Shown here in pieces: positions 1 to 7,914 of a DNA stretch of 25,241 nt (within the stretch, counting starts at the first letter, position 1; the number at the start of each line of letters is the position of its first letter). The notes beneath the pieces were generated by a model. It saw nothing but the letters and a program-made list of their open reading frames with translations. It ran no database searches and was not told where the DNA came from. This stretch comes from CAZYTO01 sp964650405 (GTDB lineage Bacteria; Acidobacteriota; Thermoanaerobaculia; Gp7-AA8), in assembly GCA_964650405.1 (NCBI GenBank), contig CAZYTO010000046.1, positions 1 to 25,241 on the forward strand. The letters run 5' to 3'. The position numbers and the translations under genes were made by a program.

Positions 1-57
1 CGCCGGCCCGAAACCCTCCCCCACGACTACCCTGTACCTGTCGTGGCCCCTTCCTGA

Positions 58-378
58 GATCAATCATCGATCACGTCGTTCCTTGTCAGCCTGACCTGCA
101 ACACGCCGTTCATCTCTTCCCTCTCGACCTCCCAGCCGCAGTCGCAGACCATCAACTCCGGCCAGACGGCCTCCCTCTCCGTCACCGGCATCGGGACCGG
201 ACCGTTCCACTACCAGTGGTACGAAGGGACGACCGGCAACACTTCCTTCCCCGTCTCCAACGCCACCGACCGCATCTTCAACACGCCGGCCCTCACCAGC
301 AGCCACACCTACTGGGTGCGCGTGAGCAACCCCTGCGGCACGGCGGACTCGAACTCCGCGACGGTGACCGTGCACTAA
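58..378 (+). pseudogene. C-terminal remnant of an Ig-like repeat surface protein
   Basis: Reading frame 1 from base 58 to the TAA at 376-378 encodes one Ig/PKD-like beta domain. It shows the typical pattern of these repeats: an N-terminal TCxxPF segment, then SQTINSGQTASLSV, then the core YQWYEG, and a closing YWVRVSNPCG followed by a TVTV strand. Such domains occur in tandem in large secreted proteins of Acidobacteriota and relatives. There is a TGA in the same frame at 55-57 and no usable start codon before the domain's last third. The segment is therefore either the end of a longer gene broken by a frameshift near base 55, or a stranded domain. The other two frames upstream do not show an obvious Ig continuation in the few bases available. 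The domain identity is fairly secure; the broken status is an inference from the stop. Confidence 0.6.
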
Positions 379-402
379 CCAGCTTCTCAAGCATGCCAAT
401 GG

Positions 403-428
403 GAACGCCCGGGCTCGCCCGGGCGTTC
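403..428 (+). terminator. Strong GC-rich hairpin after the Ig remnant
   Basis: GAACGCCCGGGC at 403-414 is perfectly complementary to 417-428, giving a stem of up to 12 bp with a minimal loop. It lies 24 bases after the stop of the Ig-like frame and 40 bases before rsmA. The U-tract after it is poor (GTGTCTTGGTTG), so intrinsic termination is plausible but not certain. Confidence 0.55.
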
Positions 429-468
429 GTGTCTTGGTTGCAGCGTTGCGTCGCCAGCTTGCCAGGCC

Positions 469-1221
469 ATGCGTCCGAAGAAACAGTGGGGCCAGAACTT
501 CCTCCGCAACCGCGGCGCGGTGGAGAAGATCGTCGCCGCCATCGAGCCCGAGCCGGACGAGCTCGTCCTCGAGATCGGTCCCGGCGAAGGCGTCCTGACC
601 GAAAAGCTCGTCACGCTCCCCAACGACCTCACCGCCATCGAGATCGATCCGGAGCTCTGCACCCGGCTCCGCGACCGCTTCGGCGCCCGCCTCGACCTCC
701 GCCACGAAGACGCCGTCGACGCCCCGCTCCCCACCCGACCGTACCGCGCCGTCGGCAACCTCCCCTACAACGCCGGAACCCCCATCCTCCGCCGCATCGT
801 CGCCGACTCGAACTGCCGCCGCGCCGTCTTCATGCTGCAGAAAGAGGTGGCCGACCGGTTGGTCGCCAAGCCGTCGACGGAGGCCTACGGGTTCCTGACG
901 CTCTTCGTGCAACTCTACGCGAAGGCGCGCATCCTGATGACCCTCGACCCGGGCTCGTTCCACCCGCCGCCGACGGTGCGGAGCGCGGTGGTTGTGCTGG
1001 ACGCGGACCGCAAGCCGTACGCGTCCGAAGAGCTGATCGACCTGATCAGCCACGCGTTCCGCATGCGGCGGAAAACGCTGGTGAACAACTTGACCGGGTG
1101 GCGGGGGATGACACGGGAGCAGGTGCTGGAGGCGATGGAACAAGCCGGTATCCAAACGGATGTGCGCGCCGAGAATGTGGGCGTCCGCGATTTCGCGACG
1201 CTGATCCACCACACGCGATGA
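469..1221 (+). CDS. rsmA: 16S rRNA dimethyladenosine transferase RsmA (KsgA)
   Basis: This 250-residue protein matches RsmA/KsgA, which dimethylates two adjacent adenines in the 3' hairpin of 16S rRNA during small-subunit maturation. The N-terminus KKQWGQNFL is the family signature. The SAM-binding loop EIGPGEGVLT lies at about residues 35-45, an acidic EID follows, and the catalytic NLPYN motif is at 97-101. The C-terminal helical part carries the usual HPPPTVRSAV and the AFRMRRKTLVNNL segment. The length is normal, if slightly short. ATG at 469 is the first start in frame; no clear Shine-Dalgarno sequence precedes it. It stands alone after a hairpin. A degraded copy of its own 3' end follows directly downstream. 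Confidence 0.95.
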   Translation: MRPKKQWGQNFLRNRGAVEKIVAAIEPEPDELVLEIGPGEGVLTEKLVTLPNDLTAIEIDPELCTRLRDRFGARLDLRHEDAVDAPLPTRPYRAVGNLPYNAGTPILRRIVADSNCRRAVFMLQKEVADRLVAKPSTEAYGFLTLFVQLYAKARILMTLDPGSFHPPPTVRSAVVVLDADRKPYASEELIDLISHAFRMRRKTLVNNLTGWRGMTREQVLEAMEQAGIQTDVRAENVGVRDFATLIHHTR

Positions 1222-1246
1222 CAACTCGACAGGCGGCTCTCTGCGT

Positions 1247-1432
1247 TGCGCCCGCCGCCAGGCGTATGCGCCGCGGTAAGGGGTCATGGGCGACGCCCCG
1301 CGGCACGCACGCCTTACGTCTGGGAGGAGCTAATCGACCTGATCAGCACTGCGTTTCGCATGCGGAAAACGCCGGTAAGTAACTTCGTGCGGGGGGCGAT
1401 GACGAGGGACGAGGTAATGGCGGCCAACCGCG
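1247..1432 (+). pseudogene. Decayed partial duplicate of the rsmA 3' end
   Basis: Starting 25 bases after the rsmA stop, this stretch reads in one frame as a worn copy of RsmA from about residue 165 to 225. RPPPGVCAAV matches HPPPTVRSAV, EELIDLISTAFRMR matches EELIDLISHAFRMR, and MTRDEVMAA matches MTREQVLEA. At DNA level, 1327-1365 matches 1030-1068 at 34 of 39 bases. Small indels break the copy, and it lacks the SAM-binding and catalytic NLPYN parts, so it cannot be a working methyltransferase. The frame continues to 1500 without recognisable RsmA sequence. The remaining bases up to 1575 show nothing further that I can identify. Confidence 0.75.
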
Positions 1433-1575
1433 TTGCTTCCAGCGCCCGTGAACGGCTGGAACAGCAAAGCTATGCCGGTCTTCTCTCAAAGACTCCATAG
1501 TCCGATTAAACGATAACGTCAAATTTCGGTGCGGCACAGCTTCGCATTCATGCCGACTTCGACTCTTTCGTCCGG

Positions 1576-3420
1576 TCATACAACGTGAAAAGGCCCAAGT
1601 AGGTCGAACTCGCTGTCATCATTAGGCCTCCGCTCCAACTCTGGGTGTCGAGGCGCTGAGCACTTCAGCACCGACGCGATGACGCTATCAAATGACGAGC
1701 CATTCGCCGACGATATAGCGGTCAGCAAGCAAGACGTGAATGGACTCGTCGTCTTGTCCGTTCCGTCCGGCGTCAACTCATTGGCCGCACAAGCGGCAAA
1801 ATGATACACTGTCGGAGCGTTATCGTCCGCCGCTTCGTCGAGGCCATCCACGCTATCGCCCGCCCCGCTGAACCCCAGACCGAGCTCCCCTACAACCACC
1901 TCCGAATCCATCTCCAATAGCTCCTGCGCGTAGCGCACCGACAGTTGTTTCACCCCTGACCACTCTACAAAGGCGACGCCGGCGAAACAAGAGTCTGATA
2001 TCAACAATATCTTCGAGGCCGGGTTAAACTTCCTCAAACGTCCCATGATGCCGTCAAATGGCAGTATCTTATCGTTCACACACCACCCCTTCCGCACAAC
2101 CTGTGGGCAACCATAGCACGAGAAGCTTAGAATAAATAGCCCCCCGGCAGCCATCAACGCCGAATCAGCATCGTTCAGTGCTTTATCAATGTTCCCGGCT
2201 GTCGCGTTATAGTCCAAAAGCGTCGTCGGCTTAAATCCCCGCCTCAGCGCCAAAGCCGCTGTCGCGTTCGCGTCATTCGCACACGAGTTCAGCCCTACTG
2301 GAACAACGCGCTTCACATCCAGAAATTGCGAGGAGTACCGATCAACCCCAATATGCAGCGATACGGCCGTGAGGTTAGTACCCAGCGCTCTACTTGAACC
2401 TCTCACAAGCGCCGCTGCACGAAATACGTCCTTCTTCCCTTGTACACCACCGCCGCGCGGGGCAGTCATTTTCGATCCCGGAACACAACGTCCGACGACC
2501 GGATCCTTGTCATCGTCATGAAGCTCTGTGCAAACGGCAACCGGAGCAAAACCCCGCCGTGGTGGTACTCGCGAAAAGTCATACAACAATTCGCCGTGAA
2601 ACGCGGGCACGCCACAATTCTCTCGGCCAGCTATCGCTGGATGAGCGATACCATCCACAGTCACTGATCCCATCAGAACGTCGATCGGATCCTTCCCAGC
2701 TCGCATCGTGACCAATCGGCCGCCGAAACGGAACTTCACGTCCCCAGCAACTTTCGTTACCACCCGAATCGCATTCGCGAGTGCCTGATGATAGAGCTCA
2801 GGTTTCGACAAATGCAACCATCTATATCGATGCGGACTGGCAGTCTCTATTCGCGCAACCTCCATGCGACCGAAATCCACATCGCAATACGACCACAATT
2901 CTCCAGGACCAGGTTCACCCAAGTACTTGTCAGCGATCGTATGCACCTCCTCCTCCAGCGCATACTGCTGCATGTCAGCCAACCATCGTAATGACCGCGC
3001 ATTTTCAGGCTTCGGCCCTGCCTCCTTGTCGATCGGCTTGTCGACAGGGTAAAACTCCGTCAACGCCTTCGTGACTACTGCCACTCCTAGTCCTCGAGTG
3101 TCATAGAACGCCATATCAAGAAATGGCGCCACTTCTGGGTATATATCCATTCCTGGAAACTGGAATTCGCATCGGAAAAGTGTGTTCTCTGGCGGCTCTG
3201 CATGTTGCGCGATCGCCAATCCCAGAACCGGAACGTGTGCCGGGATTGCCGCTCGCGCACCTGACGTCGACTGTCGCTCGGAGTCTGCATTTGGAAACAG
3301 CAATCGCGCACCGACGGGATCGCCGAGCTCATTCTCCCGCATCACCACTGCAAACATCCCGACTATAGTGATTCTTAAATCCGCGACCTCTCCAGAGGCG
3401 CTCACGACAGGTTCGTTCAT
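1576..3420 (-). CDS. Caspase-like (peptidase C14 fold) protein with catalytic His replaced by Tyr
   Basis: The 614-residue protein has two parts. Residues 1 to about 330 match nothing I recognise. Residues of about 353-600 follow the bacterial caspase/metacaspase plan: an opening VSLHIGVDRY strand, a CANDA segment, the GF..TTLLDYNAT stretch, a hydrophobic strand, a WCVNDKIL segment, and LLISDSCFAG with the nucleophile Cys478 (codon 1987-1989). Where active enzymes have SGHG this one reads SCYG: Tyr436 (codon 2113-2115, TAT) replaces the catalytic His. I therefore infer a pseudo-protease or a protease with altered chemistry. There is no signal peptide, so it is probably cytoplasmic. ATG at 3420 is preceded by AAAGGTGG at good spacing. 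An alternative ATG at 3447 overlaps the stop of the upstream CHAT gene (ATGA) and would add nine residues. Its GC content is lower than the window's average. It is the last gene of the sigma/CHAT operon. Confidence 0.75.
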   Translation of the reverse strand: MNEPVVSASGEVADLRITIVGMFAVVMRENELGDPVGARLLFPNADSERQSTSGARAAIPAHVPVLGLAIAQHAEPPENTLFRCEFQFPGMDIYPEVAPFLDMAFYDTRGLGVAVVTKALTEFYPVDKPIDKEAGPKPENARSLRWLADMQQYALEEEVHTIADKYLGEPGPGELWSYCDVDFGRMEVARIETASPHRYRWLHLSKPELYHQALANAIRVVTKVAGDVKFRFGGRLVTMRAGKDPIDVLMGSVTVDGIAHPAIAGRENCGVPAFHGELLYDFSRVPPRRGFAPVAVCTELHDDDKDPVVGRCVPGSKMTAPRGGGVQGKKDVFRAAALVRGSSRALGTNLTAVSLHIGVDRYSSQFLDVKRVVPVGLNSCANDANATAALALRRGFKPTTLLDYNATAGNIDKALNDADSALMAAGGLFILSFSCYGCPQVVRKGWCVNDKILPFDGIMGRLRKFNPASKILLISDSCFAGVAFVEWSGVKQLSVRYAQELLEMDSEVVVGELGLGFSGAGDSVDGLDEAADDNAPTVYHFAACAANELTPDGTDKTTSPFTSCLLTAISSANGSSFDSVIASVLKCSAPRHPELERRPNDDSEFDLLGPFHVV

Positions 3421-3443
3421 AGATTCCACCTTTTCGTCGCCTT

Positions 3444-6400
3444 TCATACCGAGTCCAGATGGCCAGAGACTACAAACGCCGACCACTCGCGCACTCTCCC
3501 GCCGCTCCTCAGCATAGCGAGCTGGACTTCTCTCAGTGCTCTAGCCGGACGTTCACCCATCGCTATCAGACGTTGAAATTCAACGCCACAAGAAGCCGCC
3601 GATGAATCGCTCACCGAGTAGAAGGTCGCCAACACGCTGCGCGCTCCAGCTGCAATGAACGCGCGTGCCAGTCCCGCAATGCCCTGCAAACTACGATCGC
3701 CATCCGGTTCCGTGTCGCAGGCGGACAGGACTACGATTTTCAATCCCGGGAGGTGCTCAGACGCCAACTCATAGCCATAGAGCCGATTCCGAGCATCGTG
3801 CTGTGCAAATACTAGCGCACTCATCATCGGCACGTCGTTGTTATCAATGGCATGACCAGCAAAATGAATATTGGACGCCCGACGCGCCGCCTCCAAGAAT
3901 GCTTCCACGGTTGCATCATGTCCAATCAGGAGGTCCGCTTTCGGATACATCTCCCTTACGCGCTGTGCCTCGAAGCCGGAAGCCGGCAGGGTTCGATCTG
4001 CATCTGGGGCCACTATCAATCTGCGCCCGCTCTCCGCTAAGCGTTTGGTTTCAGATTCAAGAAAGACTGAGGCACTCGGCGTAACACACACGCCAAAGCG
4101 TTCGACCACGTATGGCGCGCCTATGCGCTCACGGAGCGCACTGAAAGGTAGCGCTGCTAGTTCGTCATCAGCTACTATAACGATCGTCTCGATGTCCATC
4201 GCCGCGTTGATCCAAGGCGCCACAAGCATCTCGTAGAGAATGCTCTCATAGCGATCGCGGCTGCCAGTCCGGGTGCTAAGAACAAAACTATGAACGCAGG
4301 CGGCCAGCTTTTCGGAAGTGATCTGTCGCTCGAAAGAGACCACCGAAGAGCCGTTGATGAGCCAAATCAGCGTTCGACTCTTCAGTACGCAGAACTCGAC
4401 GAGCGCGACGCCTTTCGGCAGACGCGCCATTACTAGGTCCGACGTCACAACCGGCGCCCGAGTGTGCTTCTGGAGCAAGTCGAGAAGCGTTCGTGCTTTC
4501 GCACGTTCAGCGATGTTGAAGGCGTCCGTCTTAGCGCCAACTTGCCATAGTATTTCGACTGCCTCCCGGAAGGCCGATCGGCGGCCGTCAGTGTAGAAAG
4601 TACGCGCGTCCGCCGAAGTAAGCCAGCTTCGCTCCTCATCGATTTCATTAACTGCACGCATAACTGTAACGCGAGTTGAGTTAACGTCGCCTAGCGCGAG
4701 CTGCTTGCGTGCGAGCGCAAGAATCAGATTGACTAGGCGCAGTTGAAGATGTCGCTGTTTGGCGTATCTAATAGCGTCAAGCAACGCGGCACATTCGTCG
4801 CGCTCATGTGTGTGCTGAAACTGCGCATGGATGTACTCCGGCGTCGTAACGTTAAATGCTCTTACGGCGTCGTCGCCAATTTGCCGGCCACACTCTAGCG
4901 CGGCGCGGCGGTTGTCGTCTGCGGCGTGCGCATCACCGTGGCGCTCATAAAGGTCAGCACGCCAAAGTAGGCCTCTTAGGCGAAGGTCAAGCCAATCGTG
5001 AGTGACACATAGCGTGAGCTGGCGATCCAAGGCTACCTTTGGCAGCCAAAAAAAACCTTCGTCAATCGATGGTCTCGCTGCCTGCATCAATAGTTGCGCG
5101 TATCGCAGTGCATCGTCCCGTTGAATCATGGCCATTGCGCGGAGGCGATGCTCCCAGGAAATCTTTGAATCGCCGATGCTCGCATAATCTGCAGCCAGAT
5201 TCATTTCAAGACCCACCACACTACTGTCGTCTCCCATCTTGCTCCGGATGACCAGCGCCGATTGGTGATCATGCAGAGCGTCGATGAACAGGCCAGATGT
5301 GGAATAACTTGTACCGCGAATCCAGAGTGCGTGGCTTAACAGAAGCGGGTATCGCAGACGACGTCGCTGTATCTCATCGATTACTTCAGTACTTTGATGT
5401 ATCGCATCGGTTAGCTCATTCGAATAATACGAAGCCTGAGCGAGCTTTGCGCGCATCGTTAACGTGTCGGTCACATTGAGCAAGTGTAGTTCACCAATAG
5501 CCCGCGTAAGCGTTCTCAATACGGCAGGCTGTTGCTCGGGCGAAGCTCTTTCATTCCCTCCCACTATACGATGGAGCACTCGTGCGATAGTCGCACGTTG
5601 TTCCGTGTTCATACATTCGACGTCGGCGATCATTTCTTTGAGCTGATCGTCCATGAGGCGCGTGCGATTGGAATCGGCGATCAAACATATGCCGAGCCAT
5701 ATGCGGTTCGCTGTAGTCTTGTCTGAATTGAGAACAGCGTCCGACCATTGTGGCAGGAGGCTAAGCGCAGCGGTGTTGGCTAAGGCGATGGCCGGCCACT
5801 GTCGAAGGAAATTGTTGTCGCTGCGTTGAGGCGTATTTAAGAGCTCGTCGATGCCCAACGTGTCATTATTGCCAACCTTGTGTGTTCGCAGAATCTTTAG
5901 CTGCTCTCTGGCTTCCGCCGCCCACGGAGAGCTTGCATCAAGATTGAGGTAATCTAGCCAGGCTTTGATTGAATCGTCGCGGAGGTGCATCTGCTCGAGA
6001 GCAGACGCTCGATTCCATGCGGCTTCGGGCGTACGCGCGATCGACCATGCTACCTGACTCGCTTCTATGGCGAGTTTGAGATCATGGGGATCACCTCTAA
6101 CCTTCCAGCGCGTTAGTAACGCCGCCGAAAGGTCGCTTACTACCGCTGCCTCGCGTGATACATGAATCGCGTGAATTGCCGCCTCGTTGGTTGTGGCTGG
6201 CGCTAGAGCCCGTTCCAGTGTTGTGACGGCCTCGTCATATTGGTGCAGGAGCAAGTGTGCAAGCCCGAGTGCATGTAGATTCGCGACGGTTGGCTGGTCG
6301 CGCGACTCGCCGCTGATGCGAGCACTTACTGCGTAGAGTTCGGCGTATTCGATGTGTTTGATCGGGTCCTGGTCATTACCTCGCGTTGCGACGGACGGCG

Positions 6401-6770
6401 GCTGGTAAGGGAAGCCGGTAAGACGGCCATCAAACTGTCTATGCGTCGGTGACGCGATCGCGAGAGCATGTATGTTGTCAGGCGCCACCTTTGAACGTGT
6501 TTCAGAGACAAGGATGGCACCCGCCAGCACTGCGACGGCGACGGCAGCTGCAGCAAGGAATGCTCGCTTCCGCTGAAGATGTGAGTTCAAGCGTTCAGGG
6601 ACATGCCGCGACACGACATCCCCTCCCCCATGCATCGCCACCGCGTAGCATTCGTCACAGGTTGCCATGTGCTCGATCACCCGGCGGCGGGTTTCGGGGT
6701 CGAGTTTTCCGTCGAGAAACGAAGCGAGCGTCTCGTCGGAAGGGAAGCCAGTGTGCTCCATCTGCTCCAC
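3444..6770 (-). CDS. Zinc-finger/TM/TPR/CHAT protease-domain protein, possible fused anti-sigma factor
   Basis: This 1108-residue protein has four visible parts. Residues 1-50 form a zf-HC2/ZAS-type anti-sigma zinc finger with His34, Cys38 and Cys41 (H-x3-C-x2-C). Residues of about 70-88 form one Ala/Val-rich membrane helix preceded by QRKR. A long helical region with TPR-like units follows to about residue 750. The C-terminus, from about residue 790, is a CHAT (caspase-fold) domain. Its dyad is intact: His973 in HFAGHA (codon 3852-3854) and Cys1018 in VLSACDTE (codon 3717-3719). CHAT domains are cysteine proteases in separase-like and TPR-CHAT effectors. The basic run before the helix predicts the zinc finger in the cytoplasm and TPR-CHAT outside. 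The start is GTG at 6770, four bases after the sigma gene's stop; ATG at 6761 is an alternative. The body is clearly AT-richer than the sigma gene. Function beyond the domains is inferred. Confidence 0.85.
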   Translation of the reverse strand: MEQMEHTGFPSDETLASFLDGKLDPETRRRVIEHMATCDECYAVAMHGGGDVVSRHVPERLNSHLQRKRAFLAAAAVAVAVLAGAILVSETRSKVAPDNIHALAIASPTHRQFDGRLTGFPYQPPSVATRGNDQDPIKHIEYAELYAVSARISGESRDQPTVANLHALGLAHLLLHQYDEAVTTLERALAPATTNEAAIHAIHVSREAAVVSDLSAALLTRWKVRGDPHDLKLAIEASQVAWSIARTPEAAWNRASALEQMHLRDDSIKAWLDYLNLDASSPWAAEAREQLKILRTHKVGNNDTLGIDELLNTPQRSDNNFLRQWPAIALANTAALSLLPQWSDAVLNSDKTTANRIWLGICLIADSNRTRLMDDQLKEMIADVECMNTEQRATIARVLHRIVGGNERASPEQQPAVLRTLTRAIGELHLLNVTDTLTMRAKLAQASYYSNELTDAIHQSTEVIDEIQRRRLRYPLLLSHALWIRGTSYSTSGLFIDALHDHQSALVIRSKMGDDSSVVGLEMNLAADYASIGDSKISWEHRLRAMAMIQRDDALRYAQLLMQAARPSIDEGFFWLPKVALDRQLTLCVTHDWLDLRLRGLLWRADLYERHGDAHAADDNRRAALECGRQIGDDAVRAFNVTTPEYIHAQFQHTHERDECAALLDAIRYAKQRHLQLRLVNLILALARKQLALGDVNSTRVTVMRAVNEIDEERSWLTSADARTFYTDGRRSAFREAVEILWQVGAKTDAFNIAERAKARTLLDLLQKHTRAPVVTSDLVMARLPKGVALVEFCVLKSRTLIWLINGSSVVSFERQITSEKLAACVHSFVLSTRTGSRDRYESILYEMLVAPWINAAMDIETIVIVADDELAALPFSALRERIGAPYVVERFGVCVTPSASVFLESETKRLAESGRRLIVAPDADRTLPASGFEAQRVREMYPKADLLIGHDATVEAFLEAARRASNIHFAGHAIDNNDVPMMSALVFAQHDARNRLYGYELASEHLPGLKIVVLSACDTEPDGDRSLQGIAGLARAFIAAGARSVLATFYSVSDSSAASCGVEFQRLIAMGERPARALREVQLAMLRSGGRVREWSAFVVSGHLDSV

Positions 6771-6774
6771 CGTC

Positions 6775-7665
6775 CTACCTCAGTCCGATCGGAGGTCTCG
6801 CTCCGTCCCCGAATCCCCCGTCACCGGTGTGAGAGGGACGTTGGTTCTTGTTTTCCTCCCGTACCAGGCGCAGGCAGATGTCCTGGTCGCCGTGGACGAG
6901 GAGGTCGTCGATCTCGGAACGCTGGATGCCGGCCTTCTCCAGGGCCGACTTCAGGCGGATCAACAACTTGTCGATGCGTTTGTAGAGTTTCTTCATGTCC
7001 AGATTGAGGATACGGGCGATGTCGGGGACGCGCATGGCGTTGGCGAAACGCATGCGCAGGATGACCTGGTCTTCGGCGTCGAGGCCGGCGATGCACTCGT
7101 CGAGGGCGGCCGCGGCGCGGCGGGCCGTGCACTCCCGCTCGGCACTGAGGAGGTCGTTCGCGGCATCGACGCCGTCGGCGGCCACATCCGGGGCGTCGGC
7201 GTCCGAGACGAGCACCGGGCGGGGCATACGCGGCGGGAGGCGGACGTAGAGGACCTCCAGCTCGTGCGCCGTGAAGACGGAGTCGGGGGTGGACGTCAGG
7301 ATGTCCACGGCCTCGGTGAACGAGTAGCCGTCGCGCGTGATCAGCCGTTCCAGGGCGATGGCCTTGTCACCCAGGCGCTTCGCTTCGGCCGAGGGGCGCC
7401 ACTTGCCCCAGAGCTGCACGCGGTACTGGAAGAAGAGGCGCTGGATGACCGTGGTCAGGTAGGTGGTGAAGAGGCTGCGGCCTTCGAACTTGCGCAGGAT
7501 GGCGTAGTTGGACTCGATCAGCTTCAGCTTCGTGTGCTGGGCGAACTCCTCAGCGTCCTGGGCGTCGACGTGATTCCGCCGGCAGACGAAGGCGATGATC
7601 TGCTCGATCTGGCGCAGGTTCGCCAGAAAATACTGCTCGACGTCGAAGTTCGATTCGAGCGACAC
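6775..7665 (-). CDS. ECF-like sigma-70 family RNA polymerase sigma factor
   Basis: The 296-residue protein has a sigma region 2 at about residues 15-90, with the DAQDAEEFAQ and FEGRSLFTTYL segments typical of -10 recognition and core binding. A long linker follows. Region 4 lies at about 185-247, where AEDQVILRMRF leads into the helix-turn-helix around VPDIARILNLDMKKLYKRI that would read a -35 element. Unlike minimal ECF factors it carries about 49 further residues after region 4, ending in a Gly/Arg/Pro-rich tail. The start is GTG at 7665 with AAAGG about nine bases upstream. It is the first gene of the minus-strand unit with the zinc-finger/CHAT gene, which suggests a sigma/anti-sigma pair. 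It is divergent from csoR. Its GC content matches the flanking chromosome, not the two genes behind it. Confidence 0.85.
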   Translation of the reverse strand: MSLESNFDVEQYFLANLRQIEQIIAFVCRRNHVDAQDAEEFAQHTKLKLIESNYAILRKFEGRSLFTTYLTTVIQRLFFQYRVQLWGKWRPSAEAKRLGDKAIALERLITRDGYSFTEAVDILTSTPDSVFTAHELEVLYVRLPPRMPRPVLVSDADAPDVAADGVDAANDLLSAERECTARRAAAALDECIAGLDAEDQVILRMRFANAMRVPDIARILNLDMKKLYKRIDKLLIRLKSALEKAGIQRSEIDDLLVHGDQDICLRLVREENKNQRPSHTGDGGFGDGARPPIGLR

Positions 7666-7884
7666 GACAACGGGCCTTTTGCCGAAGGCCGGCGATCCGG
7701 AGCATGAAATTGTTGGGAGTTCAGCAAAAGAGTCTAACAGACCTCTACGGCCAGGTGGGTCAGAAGTTTGAGAACGTTCGCGATCCGGTCCTGAAGCTCA
7801 GCCGCAGGTAGGACGAAGCCTTAGATTTCCAACGAACCGGCTTCCGCTCGAGGCACTTTCGCGTGTCACATCGCCCCTCGGAAT

Positions 7885-7901
7885 ATACCCCCCTCCGGTA
7901 T
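7885..7901 (+). promoter_or_regulatory. CsoR-type operator candidate
   Basis: ATACCCCCCTCCGGTAT has arms ATACC and GGTAT in inverted orientation around a C-rich centre. This resembles the TACCC...GGGTA pseudo-palindromes bound by copper-sensing CsoR repressors. It ends 13 bases before the csoR start codon, where binding would block transcription, so autoregulation of csoR and control of copA is the natural reading. The right half is imperfect (CCGGTAT rather than GGGGTAT). Confidence 0.55.
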
Positions 7902-7914
7902 CGTTGCCGCGGTC

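Noticed and set aside
64..1287. A 407-residue open frame on the minus strand opposite rsmA
   Set aside because: It is Arg/His/Glu-rich without any domain, and it is the mirror of GC-rich codon use in rsmA. Similar long frames opposite copA (9094-10683), the acyl-CoA synthetase (12903-14183) and the diguanylate cyclase (14304-15779) are rejected for the same reason.
1433..1575. Possible promoter or small gene after the rsmA fragment
   Set aside because: No start, motif or hairpin could be supported; it is only the downstream side of the caspase-like gene.
7666..7884. Sigma operon promoter
   Set aside because: I looked for -35/-10 pairs on both strands between the sigma gene and csoR. Only weak matches were found, besides a GGCCTT/AAGGCC mini-hairpin before the sigma start, so no promoter is called.
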